From Rhabdobacter roseus (GTDB taxonomy: Bacteria > Bacteroidota > Bacteroidia > Cytophagales > Spirosomataceae), in NCBI RefSeq assembly GCF_014202275.1, contig NZ_JACHGF010000003.1, positions 124,001 to 188,000 of the forward strand: a stretch of DNA of 64,000 bases, written 5' to 3'. Position numbers and translations under genes: made by a program. Shown here piece by piece: positions 34,704-43,728 of this stretch. Position 1 is the first letter of the stretch; each line of letters begins with the position of its first letter. The notes beneath the pieces are model-generated. The model had not been told where the DNA came from. It saw only the letters and a list, made by a program, of their open reading frames with translations, and made no database searches.

Positions 34704-36908
34704 CTACTTCCCAAACAACACCAGCCTGACCGACTGTGGCGGCATGAGCTGGTCGGGCCGTACGTTACCGGCTTCGGGCTCGTGGGCTTCCTGGGCTTTC
34801 AGGCCTTGCACGGTTACCTGCACGGACTGCGGCTTTTCGGTGAAGTTCCAGAGCATGACGCCCACCTGGTCGCCGTGGCGGTAGCCTTTGGCCAGCACGG
34901 CGTCGGTGGATACGGTGATGCCCTCGGTGTCGATGAAGGTACCTTCCCACACCATACGGGCAAAGCGCCGCTGAAAGGCCAGCAACAGCTGCATGTAGCT
35001 GCGGGCCACGGTGGGCGGGGTACTTTGCATCATGGGTACGTCGGGGGTGTAGTAGGCGGGATCGGCGTAGGCGGCGGGGCCGGGGAGGGAGTCGTGCAGG
35101 AGGTACTGTACGTCGGCCCGGTAGCGGCTTTCGAGCTCGTGGCGCAGGCCGTAGAGCGCCGCGTAGTTGGCGTTGAGGCGGTTTTGCATGGGCGTGGCGT
35201 GGCGCTGGGTAGCAACTACCTCCGGAAAGGTGTAGCGGAAAAGCTCCGGGTAGGTCACGCGCCGCTTCATCAGGGTCGTGAGGTCGGTGGTATCTTCGGT
35301 TTCGGCCGTGAATGGATTGCTGAAATTGTAGCCTTCGCCCCAGCCGTGGTGGTAGGCGATGCTCTCGCGCAGGCCGTCGAAGAAGCCCTCCGACATGATG
35401 ACAAAGTCCGGGTTTTTGGCGCGCATGTGGTCGGCTATGTCCTTGAGCAGCTCGTAACGGCCGGTGGTGTAGGCCGTGGCCGGGGTCTGGTGCAGGTGGG
35501 TGGTATCGAAGCACTGGATGGGCCCCTGCACGCCCAGCTGGTCGTACAGAATACCGTCGGCCCCCAGGGCGTTGGCCTGCTCGGCCAGCTCCAACATGCG
35601 CTTGCGCCAGCCGACGCTGGCGTTGCAAGCCAGCACAAAGGTAACCGGCGTGGCGCTGTGGAATTTGCGGATGGCCGAGGTGTACGGCAGGCGCTGCTCG
35701 TTGACCATGATGACCTCGTTGCCGTTGTAGCGGTAGTACTCCGTGCCGGTGTCGATGAGCTGCCCGTTGGCGTAAAGTACCACGCGCTTGCCCTTGTTCT
35801 TGGCGTCCTGAATGCCCTTTTTGAGCGCCGAAGTACCTCCCATGAGCGGGTCGGGGAAGTAGTCGGGATAGAGGTAGTCGTGGCCGCCGTGGGCCCAGCC
35901 GAAGAGGCCGAGCACGTCCAGGTTCCAGGCGTCGGCGACGTCGGCCAGTTGGCCGAGGCTGTTGTAGTCCCACATCACGTCGCCGTTTTGTTGCTTCAAA
36001 ATGGCGAGCAGCCAGCCGGAGTTGCCGCGCACCCATTCGGGAATGGGCACAGGCTGGAGGTGCTGATCGAACCAGCTCCGGTAAAGGCGGGCCGCCTGGT
36101 ACCACTCGCCCGCGTAGGGACGGATCACCACCGGCGTGAGGGGTACTTCCTGACCGCCCGCACAAAAGGGATGCTGCTGCACGGAAAACGAAAACGCCTT
36201 TTTGTCCTGGTTGTAGGTCGCGCTGAGGCGCTTGGCCCCGCGCTGGGGGTCGTGGCTGGCTACGTATAGTCCGCCCCGGCGATTGGTCAGCGTAAACCAA
36301 GGCATGGTACCCGAGCCGCTGGGGTAGTTGAAGGAGCGGCTGCCCAGGGTAGAGAGGTCGGTGAAGCGCTGGCCCAGGCCCACGGGCCAGTAGAGCGTTA
36401 GGGAGTCGGCTTCCGTGGGGGTACTTTCCCAGTCGGGTAGTTGCACGGTCCGTACCACCCAGCTTTTCTCCTGATTGTTGATGCTGCCGCTGATCTGGAA
36501 GGCGTCGTCGACCACGGCGATGTCCAGCGTGAGCGCTACTTGATAGACCTGGTTTCCCTGCCTGAGTTCCGGGTACGAAATCCGCAGGCCGTTGTCGCGC
36601 GCTTGAAACTGCGGCGTCTGCGCTCCAGCCTTCACGTTGACGGTCTGCCCCGCGAAGCCACGGTGATCCGGCAACCACAGCTGCACCAGCCACCAGTCTT
36701 TGTTGACGGAAGTCAGCGTAGGCAGGCCCGCCTGGCCGGGACGGAGCGTAAAGGTACCCTGCGCGCTGATTTCCAAGGTACCTTCTGCGCTCTTGAGTTG
36801 GTAGGGCTGGGCGTTCAAAGTACCCCCCAGGGCCCAAAGTACCCCTAGCAGGCAGTAACGAACAGGTAGTGGAGAGGGCGTAAAAAAAGCGCGCAGTGGA
36901 TTAGTCAT
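34704..36908 (-). CDS. DUF6259-type secreted glycoside hydrolase-like protein
   Basis: This 734-residue protein has a signal peptide, a beta-sandwich N-terminal half, and a TIM-barrel-like C-terminal half. The barrel region contains GLFGWAHGGHDYLYPDYFPD, then ADGILYDQLG where the aspartates sit at strand ends, then a beta-sandwich tail. I matched the layout to the DUF6259 family from memory. That family is found in Bacteroidota utilization loci and resembles glycoside hydrolases with a (beta/alpha)8 fold. The gene is last in a leftward unit behind the dehydratase, transporter and dehydrogenase, so it probably acts on the same sugar. The activity is unproven. Confidence 0.7.
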   Translation of the reverse strand: MTNPLRAFFTPSPLPVRYCLLGVLWALGGTLNAQPYQLKSAEGTLEISAQGTFTLRPGQAGLPTLTSVNKDWWLVQLWLPDHRGFAGQTVNVKAGAQTPQFQARDNGLRISYPELRQGNQVYQVALTLDIAVVDDAFQISGSINNQEKSWVVRTVQLPDWESTPTEADSLTLYWPVGLGQRFTDLSTLGSRSFNYPSGSGTMPWFTLTNRRGGLYVASHDPQRGAKRLSATYNQDKKAFSFSVQQHPFCAGGQEVPLTPVVIRPYAGEWYQAARLYRSWFDQHLQPVPIPEWVRGNSGWLLAILKQQNGDVMWDYNSLGQLADVADAWNLDVLGLFGWAHGGHDYLYPDYFPDPLMGGTSALKKGIQDAKNKGKRVVLYANGQLIDTGTEYYRYNGNEVIMVNEQRLPYTSAIRKFHSATPVTFVLACNASVGWRKRMLELAEQANALGADGILYDQLGVQGPIQCFDTTHLHQTPATAYTTGRYELLKDIADHMRAKNPDFVIMSEGFFDGLRESIAYHHGWGEGYNFSNPFTAETEDTTDLTTLMKRRVTYPELFRYTFPEVVATQRHATPMQNRLNANYAALYGLRHELESRYRADVQYLLHDSLPGPAAYADPAYYTPDVPMMQSTPPTVARSYMQLLLAFQRRFARMVWEGTFIDTEGITVSTDAVLAKGYRHGDQVGVMLWNFTEKPQSVQVTVQGLKAQEAHEPEAGNVRPDQLMPPQSVRLVLFGK

Positions 36909-36960
36909 CGTGGTAAAAGGTTTAGGTAAAGTACCTATTGCTTAAGGTACTTTACAATAC

Positions 36961-38130
36961 TCAGTTTTGAAAATAGGATTGGGCGTTGGCGGGGCGGATG
37001 TCGGTGAGGGTACCCTGGTAGTGGCGCAGCTCGCGGGGCTCGTAGGGGTACTTTTTCAGGGCTTCCAGGTTGAGATCGATGCCCAGACCGGGGCGGTCGG
37101 GTATGACCATCTCGCCCTGCTCGAAACGTACCTGCTCCGTGCTGATTTCGGCGCGCCAGGGTACGTCGCTGCTCATGGTTTCGAGCAGGTAAAAGTTGGG
37201 CGTGCAGGCGGCCAGTTGCAGCGTGGCGGCGTTGGCCACCGGGCCGCTGGGGTTGTGCGGACAAATAGGAATGTGGTAGGCTTCGGCCCAGGCGGCGATT
37301 TTGCGCAGCTCGCTGATACCCCCGGCGTGCGAGACGTCCGGCTGGATGTAGTCGGCGGCTTTGAGCTCGAACAGCGACCGGAACTCCCAGCGGTTGTAGA
37401 GCCGCTCGCCCGCCGAAATGGGTACCGGCACCCGCCGCTTCACTTCGGCCAGGCCTTCGAGGTTTTGCGGGGGCAGGGGTTCTTCAAACCAAAGAATATC
37501 AAACGTACCCAGCGCCTGCCCGATCCGGACGGCCGTGGGTACGTCGAACCGCCCGTGGCCTTCGATGATCAGATCCGCCTTGCCCCTGGTGGCCTCCCGC
37601 ACCGCCGCCACGCAGTCGAGCGCCTGCCGCAAAGTACCCTGGTCGATGGTGAGGTAGGCCGAGCCGAAGGGGTCCCACTTGAGGGCCTTGAAACCCTGCT
37701 GGATGGCCTGCGCGGCCTTTTCGGCAAATTCGTCGGGCGTGCGGGCCGGGGCAAACCACCCATTGGCGTAGCAGGGTACTTGGTCGCGCACTTTGCCGCC
37801 CAGCAGCTGGTACACGGGTACGTTCAGCTCTTTGCCCAAAATATCCCACAGCGCCATTTCCACGGCCGAAAGCGCGCTCATGAGTACCGGCCCACCGCGC
37901 CAGTAGGCGTCGCGGTACACTTGGTGCCAGAGGGCCTCGATGTTGCGTGGATCTTTCCCCACCAGGAGGCGCTCCAGCTCCTGGCAGGCCTGCGCCACTG
38001 TCAGTTCTTTGTATTCAAGGGTCGCTTCGCCCACGCCGTAGAGGCCGTCCACGTCTGTCATGACCCGCACAAAAACCCAGTTGGTGCGGTAGGCGTGGCA
38101 GATGTAGGTTTCTATTTTTTTGATGATCAT
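36961..38130 (-). CDS. Enolase-superfamily sugar-acid dehydratase (mandelate racemase/muconate lactonizing type)
   Basis: I place the start at 38130 (MIIKKIETYICHAY), giving 389 residues. The longer open frame upstream is non-homologous and overlaps the MFS gene. It shows the catalytic lysine pair near 149-151 (FKALKWDPFG), metal ligands Glu190 (IIEGHG), Glu216 (WFEEP) and Glu242 (ISAGER), and His292 in PHNPSGP. This is the enolase-superfamily sugar-acid dehydratase subgroup, which includes galactonate dehydratase. 3,6-Anhydrogalactonate cycloisomerase is another related option, but I see no deciding motif. The start codon overlaps the MFS stop by 4 bases, so the two are translationally coupled. 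Confidence 0.88.
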   Translation of the reverse strand: MIIKKIETYICHAYRTNWVFVRVMTDVDGLYGVGEATLEYKELTVAQACQELERLLVGKDPRNIEALWHQVYRDAYWRGGPVLMSALSAVEMALWDILGKELNVPVYQLLGGKVRDQVPCYANGWFAPARTPDEFAEKAAQAIQQGFKALKWDPFGSAYLTIDQGTLRQALDCVAAVREATRGKADLIIEGHGRFDVPTAVRIGQALGTFDILWFEEPLPPQNLEGLAEVKRRVPVPISAGERLYNRWEFRSLFELKAADYIQPDVSHAGGISELRKIAAWAEAYHIPICPHNPSGPVANAATLQLAACTPNFYLLETMSSDVPWRAEISTEQVRFEQGEMVIPDRPGLGIDLNLEALKKYPYEPRELRHYQGTLTDIRPANAQSYFQN

Positions 38131-39347
38131 ACGAACGTCGTTGCTTTTTTGGAAGAAGAAATAAACCAGGTAATGGCTACGCAAATACCCGCCACCAGGT
38201 AGGCCACACTCAGGCTCGACAACCCGCCCGACAGCCCCCAGGTAGGTTTCATGACGCCCAGCAAATACGGCGACAAGGAGCCCACCAGAAAAGCCGCCAT
38301 GGCCATGAGCCCCGACGAGGTAGCCCGATAGGCGGGTGCTACCACATCGAAGAGCGTAGCGTAAATGTTGGCGTCGTACACGCCCCGGCAGAAGCCAAAG
38401 GCGGCCAGCGCCACGTAGGTACCCGTCAGGGAGGTACTTTGGCCCATGTACCAGATGAAAGGTACCCCCAGCAGCAGGGCGCACGCCTGAAGGACCAGCC
38501 GTCCCCGGGCGCTACGGCGCGCCAGCCGGTCGGAGCCCAGGCCACCCAAAAGCACCCCAAAGAACGCGAAGAGGTGGTGGTAAAACATGGAATGAAAGCC
38601 CGCCTGGGTCAGCGACAGGCGAAACTGCTCGTGCAGAAAAGTGGGCATCCAGGTAAGGTACCCTACGTTGACCAGCACCATGCCCGCAAAGGCGGCCGTC
38701 AGCAGCCAGGCGCGGGGCTCGGCGGCAAACGCCCGGATGCCCGCCCGCCAGTCGGGTACCTCCAAGGTACCTGTAGCACGGGCGGGTGCGCTGCGCAGGC
38801 GTAGCATCAGCAGCCCCGCCAGCCCCACGCCTACACCACCAAAGACGTAGAAAGTAGTTTTCCAGCCGTAGCGCTCGCCGAGCCAGGCACCCAGCCAGCC
38901 GCTCAGTACCACGCCCGCGTACAGGGCAGTCTGGTGAATGGACAGCGCCACGGCCCGGCTTTTGGTGTGGTGGTCGCCCAGGAGGGCGTTGGCGGCGGGC
39001 GCGTAAAAGGCTTCTCCCCCACCTACCGCGATACTTCGGAGGAAGATCAGGTGCCACAGCAGGGTACTTATTCCGGTGACGAAGGTAGCCGCGCTCCATA
39101 CCAGCAGGCTCACGCACAGGATCGTCTTGCGGTTGAAGCGATCGCCCACGACGCCCGCCACCGGAATGCAGAGACCAATCACCAGCACGAAGAGCGACGC
39201 CACCAGGCCCAGCTGCGCGTCGGTCAGTTGCAAGTCGGCCTTGATGAGGGGCAGCACGACGTTGAAGATCTGGCGGTCGGCCTGGTTGAAGAAAAAAGCC
39301 AGCCAGAGCCAAAACAGTAGTTCCCATTTATACCAAGTATCTTTCAT
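38127..39347 (-). CDS. MFS transporter, sugar or sugar-acid type
   Basis: This 406-residue protein has twelve predicted membrane helices. It carries the loop 2-3 motif GVVGDRFNRKT and an N-terminal segment (FFFNQADRQIFNVVLPLI) like spinster/ACS-type symporters of organic acids. It sits between an SDR dehydrogenase (3 bp before its start) and an enolase-superfamily dehydratase (overlapping its stop), so the likely cargo is a sugar or its acid. The three genes with the SDR look like one inner-membrane uptake and catabolism unit within the utilization locus. Confidence 0.9.
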   Translation of the reverse strand: MKDTWYKWELLFWLWLAFFFNQADRQIFNVVLPLIKADLQLTDAQLGLVASLFVLVIGLCIPVAGVVGDRFNRKTILCVSLLVWSAATFVTGISTLLWHLIFLRSIAVGGGEAFYAPAANALLGDHHTKSRAVALSIHQTALYAGVVLSGWLGAWLGERYGWKTTFYVFGGVGVGLAGLLMLRLRSAPARATGTLEVPDWRAGIRAFAAEPRAWLLTAAFAGMVLVNVGYLTWMPTFLHEQFRLSLTQAGFHSMFYHHLFAFFGVLLGGLGSDRLARRSARGRLVLQACALLLGVPFIWYMGQSTSLTGTYVALAAFGFCRGVYDANIYATLFDVVAPAYRATSSGLMAMAAFLVGSLSPYLLGVMKPTWGLSGGLSSLSVAYLVAGICVAITWFISSSKKATTFV

Positions 39348-39350
39348 AGG

Positions 39351-40103
39351 CTAGCGCATGTACATCCCGCCGTTGATGTCGAGGGTGGTACCCGTGATGT
39401 AGTTGCCGCCCTCGCCGCACAGAAACGCCACGGCCAGGCCGATTTGCCGGGGGGTACCTAGCCCCAGCGGCACCGACTCGCTCAGCTTCTCGATACCCTC
39501 GGGGCCGTGGGTTTTCAGCAGCAGTTCGGTTTCGATGATGCCCGGCGCAATGGCGTTGACCGTAATACCCAGCGGGGCGGCCGTGCGGGCCAGGGTTTTG
39601 GTAAAGCCCAACATGCCGCTCTTGGTGGCGGCGTAGTGGACGTGGCCAAACAGCGCTCCCTGCTCCCCTACCACCGAGCTGATGTTGACAATACGGCCCG
39701 ACCGCTGGCCCGACATGAGCTCCATGGCCTCTTTGGCACAAAGGAAACAGCTGGTGAGGTTGGTACTGAGGAGGTAGTTCCAGTCGTCGGTGCTGGCCTC
39801 GAAGATGGTTTTGGCCTGCGAGGTACCCGCGTTATTGACCAAAATATCCAGCCGCCCGAAGTCGGTCTTGATTTGCTGAAACATCGCCCTGACCTCCTCC
39901 TCTACACTCACGTCGGCCTGGATGAGGGTGACCCGGCGGCCCATTTCGGCAATGCGCGCGGCTACTACGTCGCCTTCCAGGTTGGGTTTTTTATCATTGA
40001 GAATAATATCCGCCCCTTTTTCGGCCAGCGTAAGGGCGATCCCTTTGCCAATACCCCGGGCCGAGCCCGTTACGAGCGCTATTTTACCTTCTAATTCTAA
40101 CAT
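39351..40103 (-). CDS. SDR family oxidoreductase
   Basis: This 250-residue short-chain dehydrogenase has the cofactor motif TGSARGIG, the NNAG motif (NNAGTSQ) and an active-site Ser/Tyr/Lys set (SSVVGEQGALFGHVHYAATK). A late APGIIETELL segment follows. Clear FabG-like length and motifs do not fix the substrate. Given the adjacent MFS transporter and sugar-acid dehydratase, oxidation of a sugar (or reduction of a keto-sugar) is the best guess, producing or using the dehydratase substrate. Its stop is 3 bp before the transporter start. Confidence 0.92.
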   Translation of the reverse strand: MLELEGKIALVTGSARGIGKGIALTLAEKGADIILNDKKPNLEGDVVAARIAEMGRRVTLIQADVSVEEEVRAMFQQIKTDFGRLDILVNNAGTSQAKTIFEASTDDWNYLLSTNLTSCFLCAKEAMELMSGQRSGRIVNISSVVGEQGALFGHVHYAATKSGMLGFTKTLARTAAPLGITVNAIAPGIIETELLLKTHGPEGIEKLSESVPLGLGTPRQIGLAVAFLCGEGGNYITGTTLDINGGMYMR

Positions 40104-40189
40104 GAACGTGGATCATGAGACGTTTGAACACGATTCTATTTTGGCAATTTGTACTTTTATTTTTTTTCAAACAGAGGACCCAAGGTACC

Positions 40190-43100
40190 TCAATCGGTCT
40201 GCAAAATCGTGATACCCATCAGACCGACCACCACTTCCTGCGACAAAGCCTTGAGCTCAACCGATTGTAACTCAACCCCTTTTTTAAGCCTTCTATTGAG
40301 TAACATGGCCCGGCAATTCTGGCCTAACTGCACCGTTTCGGGCAGGGGCCTGGGTACACAAAATGCATCTACTTCGGCCAAGTAGTCACTCCTGGCCATC
40401 TGTCCCGGAGCCCGAGCCAACGAGGTAATGGGGGAAAGATTCCAGTAGTTATGTGGGGGAACGAGTGACAGCGAGTCGCGGGAGCCGTCGGCGTAGTTCA
40501 AATAAATAACCGCATTGGCAATGGCACACTGCATAGGGTTAGTCGATCCGCAAACAAGAAAATACGCCGCTTTGCCTTTTTTATTGACTGAAAAGGTAAC
40601 ATCGTTTGGCCAGTTGTCCCATAAAGAAGCAAAGGCAATATTTTTTTCTAATCCCATCCATTGAAATGGGACTCCTTGCTTGGTCAGTAAGGTTGTATTT
40701 TTTCCTGTTGCCTGTAAATTAGCTGAATCCAATTTGATGGCAGGAGCTTTGCTTCCCCAATACAAAAAAGTCCAGGGGGAGTAGCCATCCGTTCCAATCC
40801 GGACAGACACCGTATTGGGCCGGGGAGAAAGGTACTTTTGTTGATAAATAGTCCGAACATCCGCGTTGAGATCATTTTTGATATTTATACAATCCCAGGA
40901 TGCGTTTAAAGGTACTTCCTTAAGGGACTTGTCGTGCTCTTTTTGCTCTCCTTCCGGGTCGGTGATCTTGAGGCGGTAAATGCGTAGTTGGGGATGCTGC
41001 CCGTTTTTCACGTATACGCTTAGGGAGTGGTTGCCGGTATTTTGTCCTACCCTGGCTTCAAGTACGTTTTTCTTGTACGTTACATGTTGAAGAATTTGCT
41101 CCGCATCAGCGACAGAAACGATTTCGCCCTGCTTGATTTTTAATCTTAGCTTCTCGCCTACCTTCTTATGGATTTTTTCTTCCTGATGGTAAACCCGTTT
41201 CCCTTTTCCTACGATGACGATCTTCGCCGTTGTTGTTATCTCCGACTTTACATGGATCATTGAACGGCCAATACCTGGGCGAAGCTGCCAATCTACCTTT
41301 TTGTCATTCACAAACACTGCAGTTATATGCTCAAAATCAGCCGGAAGAAACAAGCTCAACGTGGCGGCTTTTTTCAAGGAGATATAATACCGGCTTTCGC
41401 GATCGCTCCTTTTGTAATCCAGGGCGTAGTCAGGTACCTGAATGGCTGCGCTATCCCAGGCTACCGGAAAAGTAGGCGCTATCTTGACCACGCCGTTGGG
41501 GTAGTCCGGCCGGTAGCCAAACAGCCCCTCCACCAACGTCCTGACGAACATGTGCGCGCAGTCGCCGAAATCCGTTCCGCTGCCAGCGCCCAGGTTGCCG
41601 GGAACGGCTCCATTGTAGGCGGTTTCCAGGTAGGTACCTTTAAAAACCTCGTATCCTTCGTCACCCAGGCCGGCTTGAAAGTAGGCGAGCGCCAAATGGT
41701 AGTTGTCGCCGGGGTACCTTTCCCGAATGGACCAAATACCCGGCACCCAGTTGGAGGTCCACACCTGCCGCCCCCCTAAGGGCATGGGGTCGTTCTGCAA
41801 GGCGTATTTGGTATAATACAGCGACGAAATGGCCTGCACCGAATCCACCAGCCCTACGTCGACCGGCAGGAATATACTGTACAGCCAGGGGTCTACATGT
41901 ACCCTTTGGTAGCCTCCCTGCTCCTTGTACGATCCGGAATGGCCCTTTGACGGGAGCCAAAGGTTCCTGAAAAAGCTCGTCCGTATTTTGTCCAGTACGG
42001 CGTTGTGAAAATCAACGGCGGGTTGGTCGTTGCGTTGCCGCGCCATATCCCGCGCCGCCAGGTGCCCCCGGTACGCAAAGGACGTTTCTTCGGCGGTTCC
42101 GCCTCCGTTGTACCACTGCGAGTCGGTGGGCCAGGTATTGACGTAGCTTTCGTACAATCCGTCGCCATCCGGGTCAAAGCATTCCGTTTGCCATTGCAGG
42201 TGAAGCGTTAGCGCTGGACTTAGGATGCGCTGCAGGGCGGTGTCCCCCGTGGCCCTCCAGGCGCTGATGAGCTGATCAAAAAAGAGCGGTTGAAAATTAT
42301 GAATATCCTGGTTCCGAGCAATGTATCCCACTCCGTATAACCTCGATTGATTACTTTGTTTGGTCAAAAGCTTGGTTTCGTCGGCGGCGGGCCGGGTCTT
42401 GTCCGATTGCTGTATCTGATAAGGGAGGTAGTAGTGCGCTTGCTGTAATACCCGCTCGTGCCAACCGTACATAATCCCACCGTAGACGGTCCGCCAGCCA
42501 GGATAGGGTTCGTTCCACAACATGGCTCCGTGCAAATAAACCGAATCTTTAAACAGGCTGCTGATCACCGTATTCGACAAGGGGGCCAACGCATTGAGGT
42601 GGTGGTCCGGCGTAGCAACCGCTACCTGCTCGGTGATCCTGGTCGCGTTTCGGCAGGAGGTATCCCACAGGGCACGGGCTGACACTTCGGACGGAATGCC
42701 GGTGGGGTTGGTAAGTACTTCAAAAGCCCAGTAAAAATCCAGCGCTTCCTTTTTTAAATCAATCTCACCCACCGCCAGGGGTACTTTAGCTTCCGTCAGA
42801 TCATCCCAGGTAGTAAAATCACGAATGACATCGGCCTCTTTTACCAGTACCTCTGACTCCTTAGGAAATTGGCCCGCCACGAATACATCGCTGGATTTAC
42901 CCCCAACGGTTGATCTTATAAAAAGCCGTTTCTCCTCTATTTCAATGCTGTTATTTTTACATTCTTCGGCGCTAAAATTCCATTTTGAAAGCTCCGGATA
43001 CCCCATTATATCAAGCTCCCAGGCCAAGTTCCTATCTACTTCCTTGCCCCTATTTTTCTTGCTTTTATAGCTAATTCCTCCGTAGGCCCAAAAGAGCTTA

Positions 43101-43549
43101 TCGGATGCTTGGGCCTGATTGACCGAAAGGCGAATAGCGCAGCCCGTTAAAGAGTCCATAGGTACTACGGCAAGTGTGAGTACCAAATTGGGAAACGCCG
43201 GGTCTTCTAAGATCCACTCGATCCTATTGCCACTATAACTAGATTTCGACTTCTTGAAATCAATCAATAATTTGGATTTTCCGTCTCGGGCAAACCCGGC
43301 CATAAAAGTACCGCATAGGTATGGACTTGATACAAGCCGAATCAAAGGTTTATCCCCCGCCAGAACAAAGGTACCGGCCTTAGAGCCGTAGAGGGGCCGA
43401 TTATTAAAGTACCCTTTATTTAACCCAACCACACGAGTACCTTCCGCAAAATAAGGGGTTCTTGGCCCATCCAGCTGACCATAAGCAGTAAAATAACTAC
43501 CCATAATCAGCAGGAACACCAGTGCACTAGGGGGCTTTATGTTTATCAT
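40190..43549 (-). CDS. DUF4450 secreted protein with (alpha/alpha)6-barrel-like glycosidase features
   Basis: This 1119-residue protein has a signal peptide and matches, from memory, the Bacteroidota DUF4450 family. The N-terminal 300 residues are beta-rich. The middle (about 300-680) resembles six-hairpin glycosidases, with HGAMLWNEPYPGWRTVYGG, DPDGDGLYESYVNTWPTDSQ and LGAGSGTDFGDCAHMFVRTL. The tail is beta-rich. The layout suggests an exo- or endo-acting glycosidase in the periplasm or on the surface. It sits after SusD in locus 1. No catalytic acid can be named with confidence. Several dispersed palindromes are in the gene. Confidence 0.75.
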   Translation of the reverse strand: MINIKPPSALVFLLIMGSYFTAYGQLDGPRTPYFAEGTRVVGLNKGYFNNRPLYGSKAGTFVLAGDKPLIRLVSSPYLCGTFMAGFARDGKSKLLIDFKKSKSSYSGNRIEWILEDPAFPNLVLTLAVVPMDSLTGCAIRLSVNQAQASDKLFWAYGGISYKSKKNRGKEVDRNLAWELDIMGYPELSKWNFSAEECKNNSIEIEEKRLFIRSTVGGKSSDVFVAGQFPKESEVLVKEADVIRDFTTWDDLTEAKVPLAVGEIDLKKEALDFYWAFEVLTNPTGIPSEVSARALWDTSCRNATRITEQVAVATPDHHLNALAPLSNTVISSLFKDSVYLHGAMLWNEPYPGWRTVYGGIMYGWHERVLQQAHYYLPYQIQQSDKTRPAADETKLLTKQSNQSRLYGVGYIARNQDIHNFQPLFFDQLISAWRATGDTALQRILSPALTLHLQWQTECFDPDGDGLYESYVNTWPTDSQWYNGGGTAEETSFAYRGHLAARDMARQRNDQPAVDFHNAVLDKIRTSFFRNLWLPSKGHSGSYKEQGGYQRVHVDPWLYSIFLPVDVGLVDSVQAISSLYYTKYALQNDPMPLGGRQVWTSNWVPGIWSIRERYPGDNYHLALAYFQAGLGDEGYEVFKGTYLETAYNGAVPGNLGAGSGTDFGDCAHMFVRTLVEGLFGYRPDYPNGVVKIAPTFPVAWDSAAIQVPDYALDYKRSDRESRYYISLKKAATLSLFLPADFEHITAVFVNDKKVDWQLRPGIGRSMIHVKSEITTTAKIVIVGKGKRVYHQEEKIHKKVGEKLRLKIKQGEIVSVADAEQILQHVTYKKNVLEARVGQNTGNHSLSVYVKNGQHPQLRIYRLKITDPEGEQKEHDKSLKEVPLNASWDCINIKNDLNADVRTIYQQKYLSPRPNTVSVRIGTDGYSPWTFLYWGSKAPAIKLDSANLQATGKNTTLLTKQGVPFQWMGLEKNIAFASLWDNWPNDVTFSVNKKGKAAYFLVCGSTNPMQCAIANAVIYLNYADGSRDSLSLVPPHNYWNLSPITSLARAPGQMARSDYLAEVDAFCVPRPLPETVQLGQNCRAMLLNRRLKKGVELQSVELKALSQEVVVGLMGITILQTD

Positions 43550-43599
43550 TTCAACCTTGTCAACTCGCTGTCAGTATCCGACCGCTGATTTTAAAACTA

Positions 43600-43636
43600 C
43601 CCCAGGTACCTTCTTTTGAGCCAAACGTACCTGGGG
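43600..43636. repeat. Hairpin after SusD of locus 1, with GTAC palindromes in the arms
   Basis: A perfect 10-bp stem (43600-43609 with 43627-43636) with a 17-nt loop has CCCAGGTAC and GTACCTGGG in its arms. It lies about 90 bp past the SusD stop on the minus strand. It could attenuate transcription into the DUF4450 gene or stabilise the susCD transcript, the usual way SusCD are kept abundant. There is a TTTTAA stretch but no long T run on that strand. Confidence 0.5.
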
Positions 43637-43728
43637 CTTTGGGTAGGCCGGCCAGTCGTGCAGCCGCTTAGGCCACCAGGTACTTGGCTGGCTTGTCCCA
43701 TCAGGTACCCCCGGCTGCTTCTCCCTCC

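Noticed and set aside
34765-36837. 690-codon minus-strand frame overlapping the DUF6259 gene
   Set aside because: It reads as Arg/Pro/Ala-rich low-complexity sequence, and the other frame has a signal peptide and a fold-like pattern.
36967-38202. 411-codon plus-strand frame across the dehydratase gene
   Set aside because: The minus strand there carries all catalytic motifs of the enolase superfamily. The plus frame has none.
38131-38484. Longer start for the dehydratase (507 residues)
   Set aside because: The extra N-terminal region is the MFS gene read in another frame and does not resemble the enolase superfamily.
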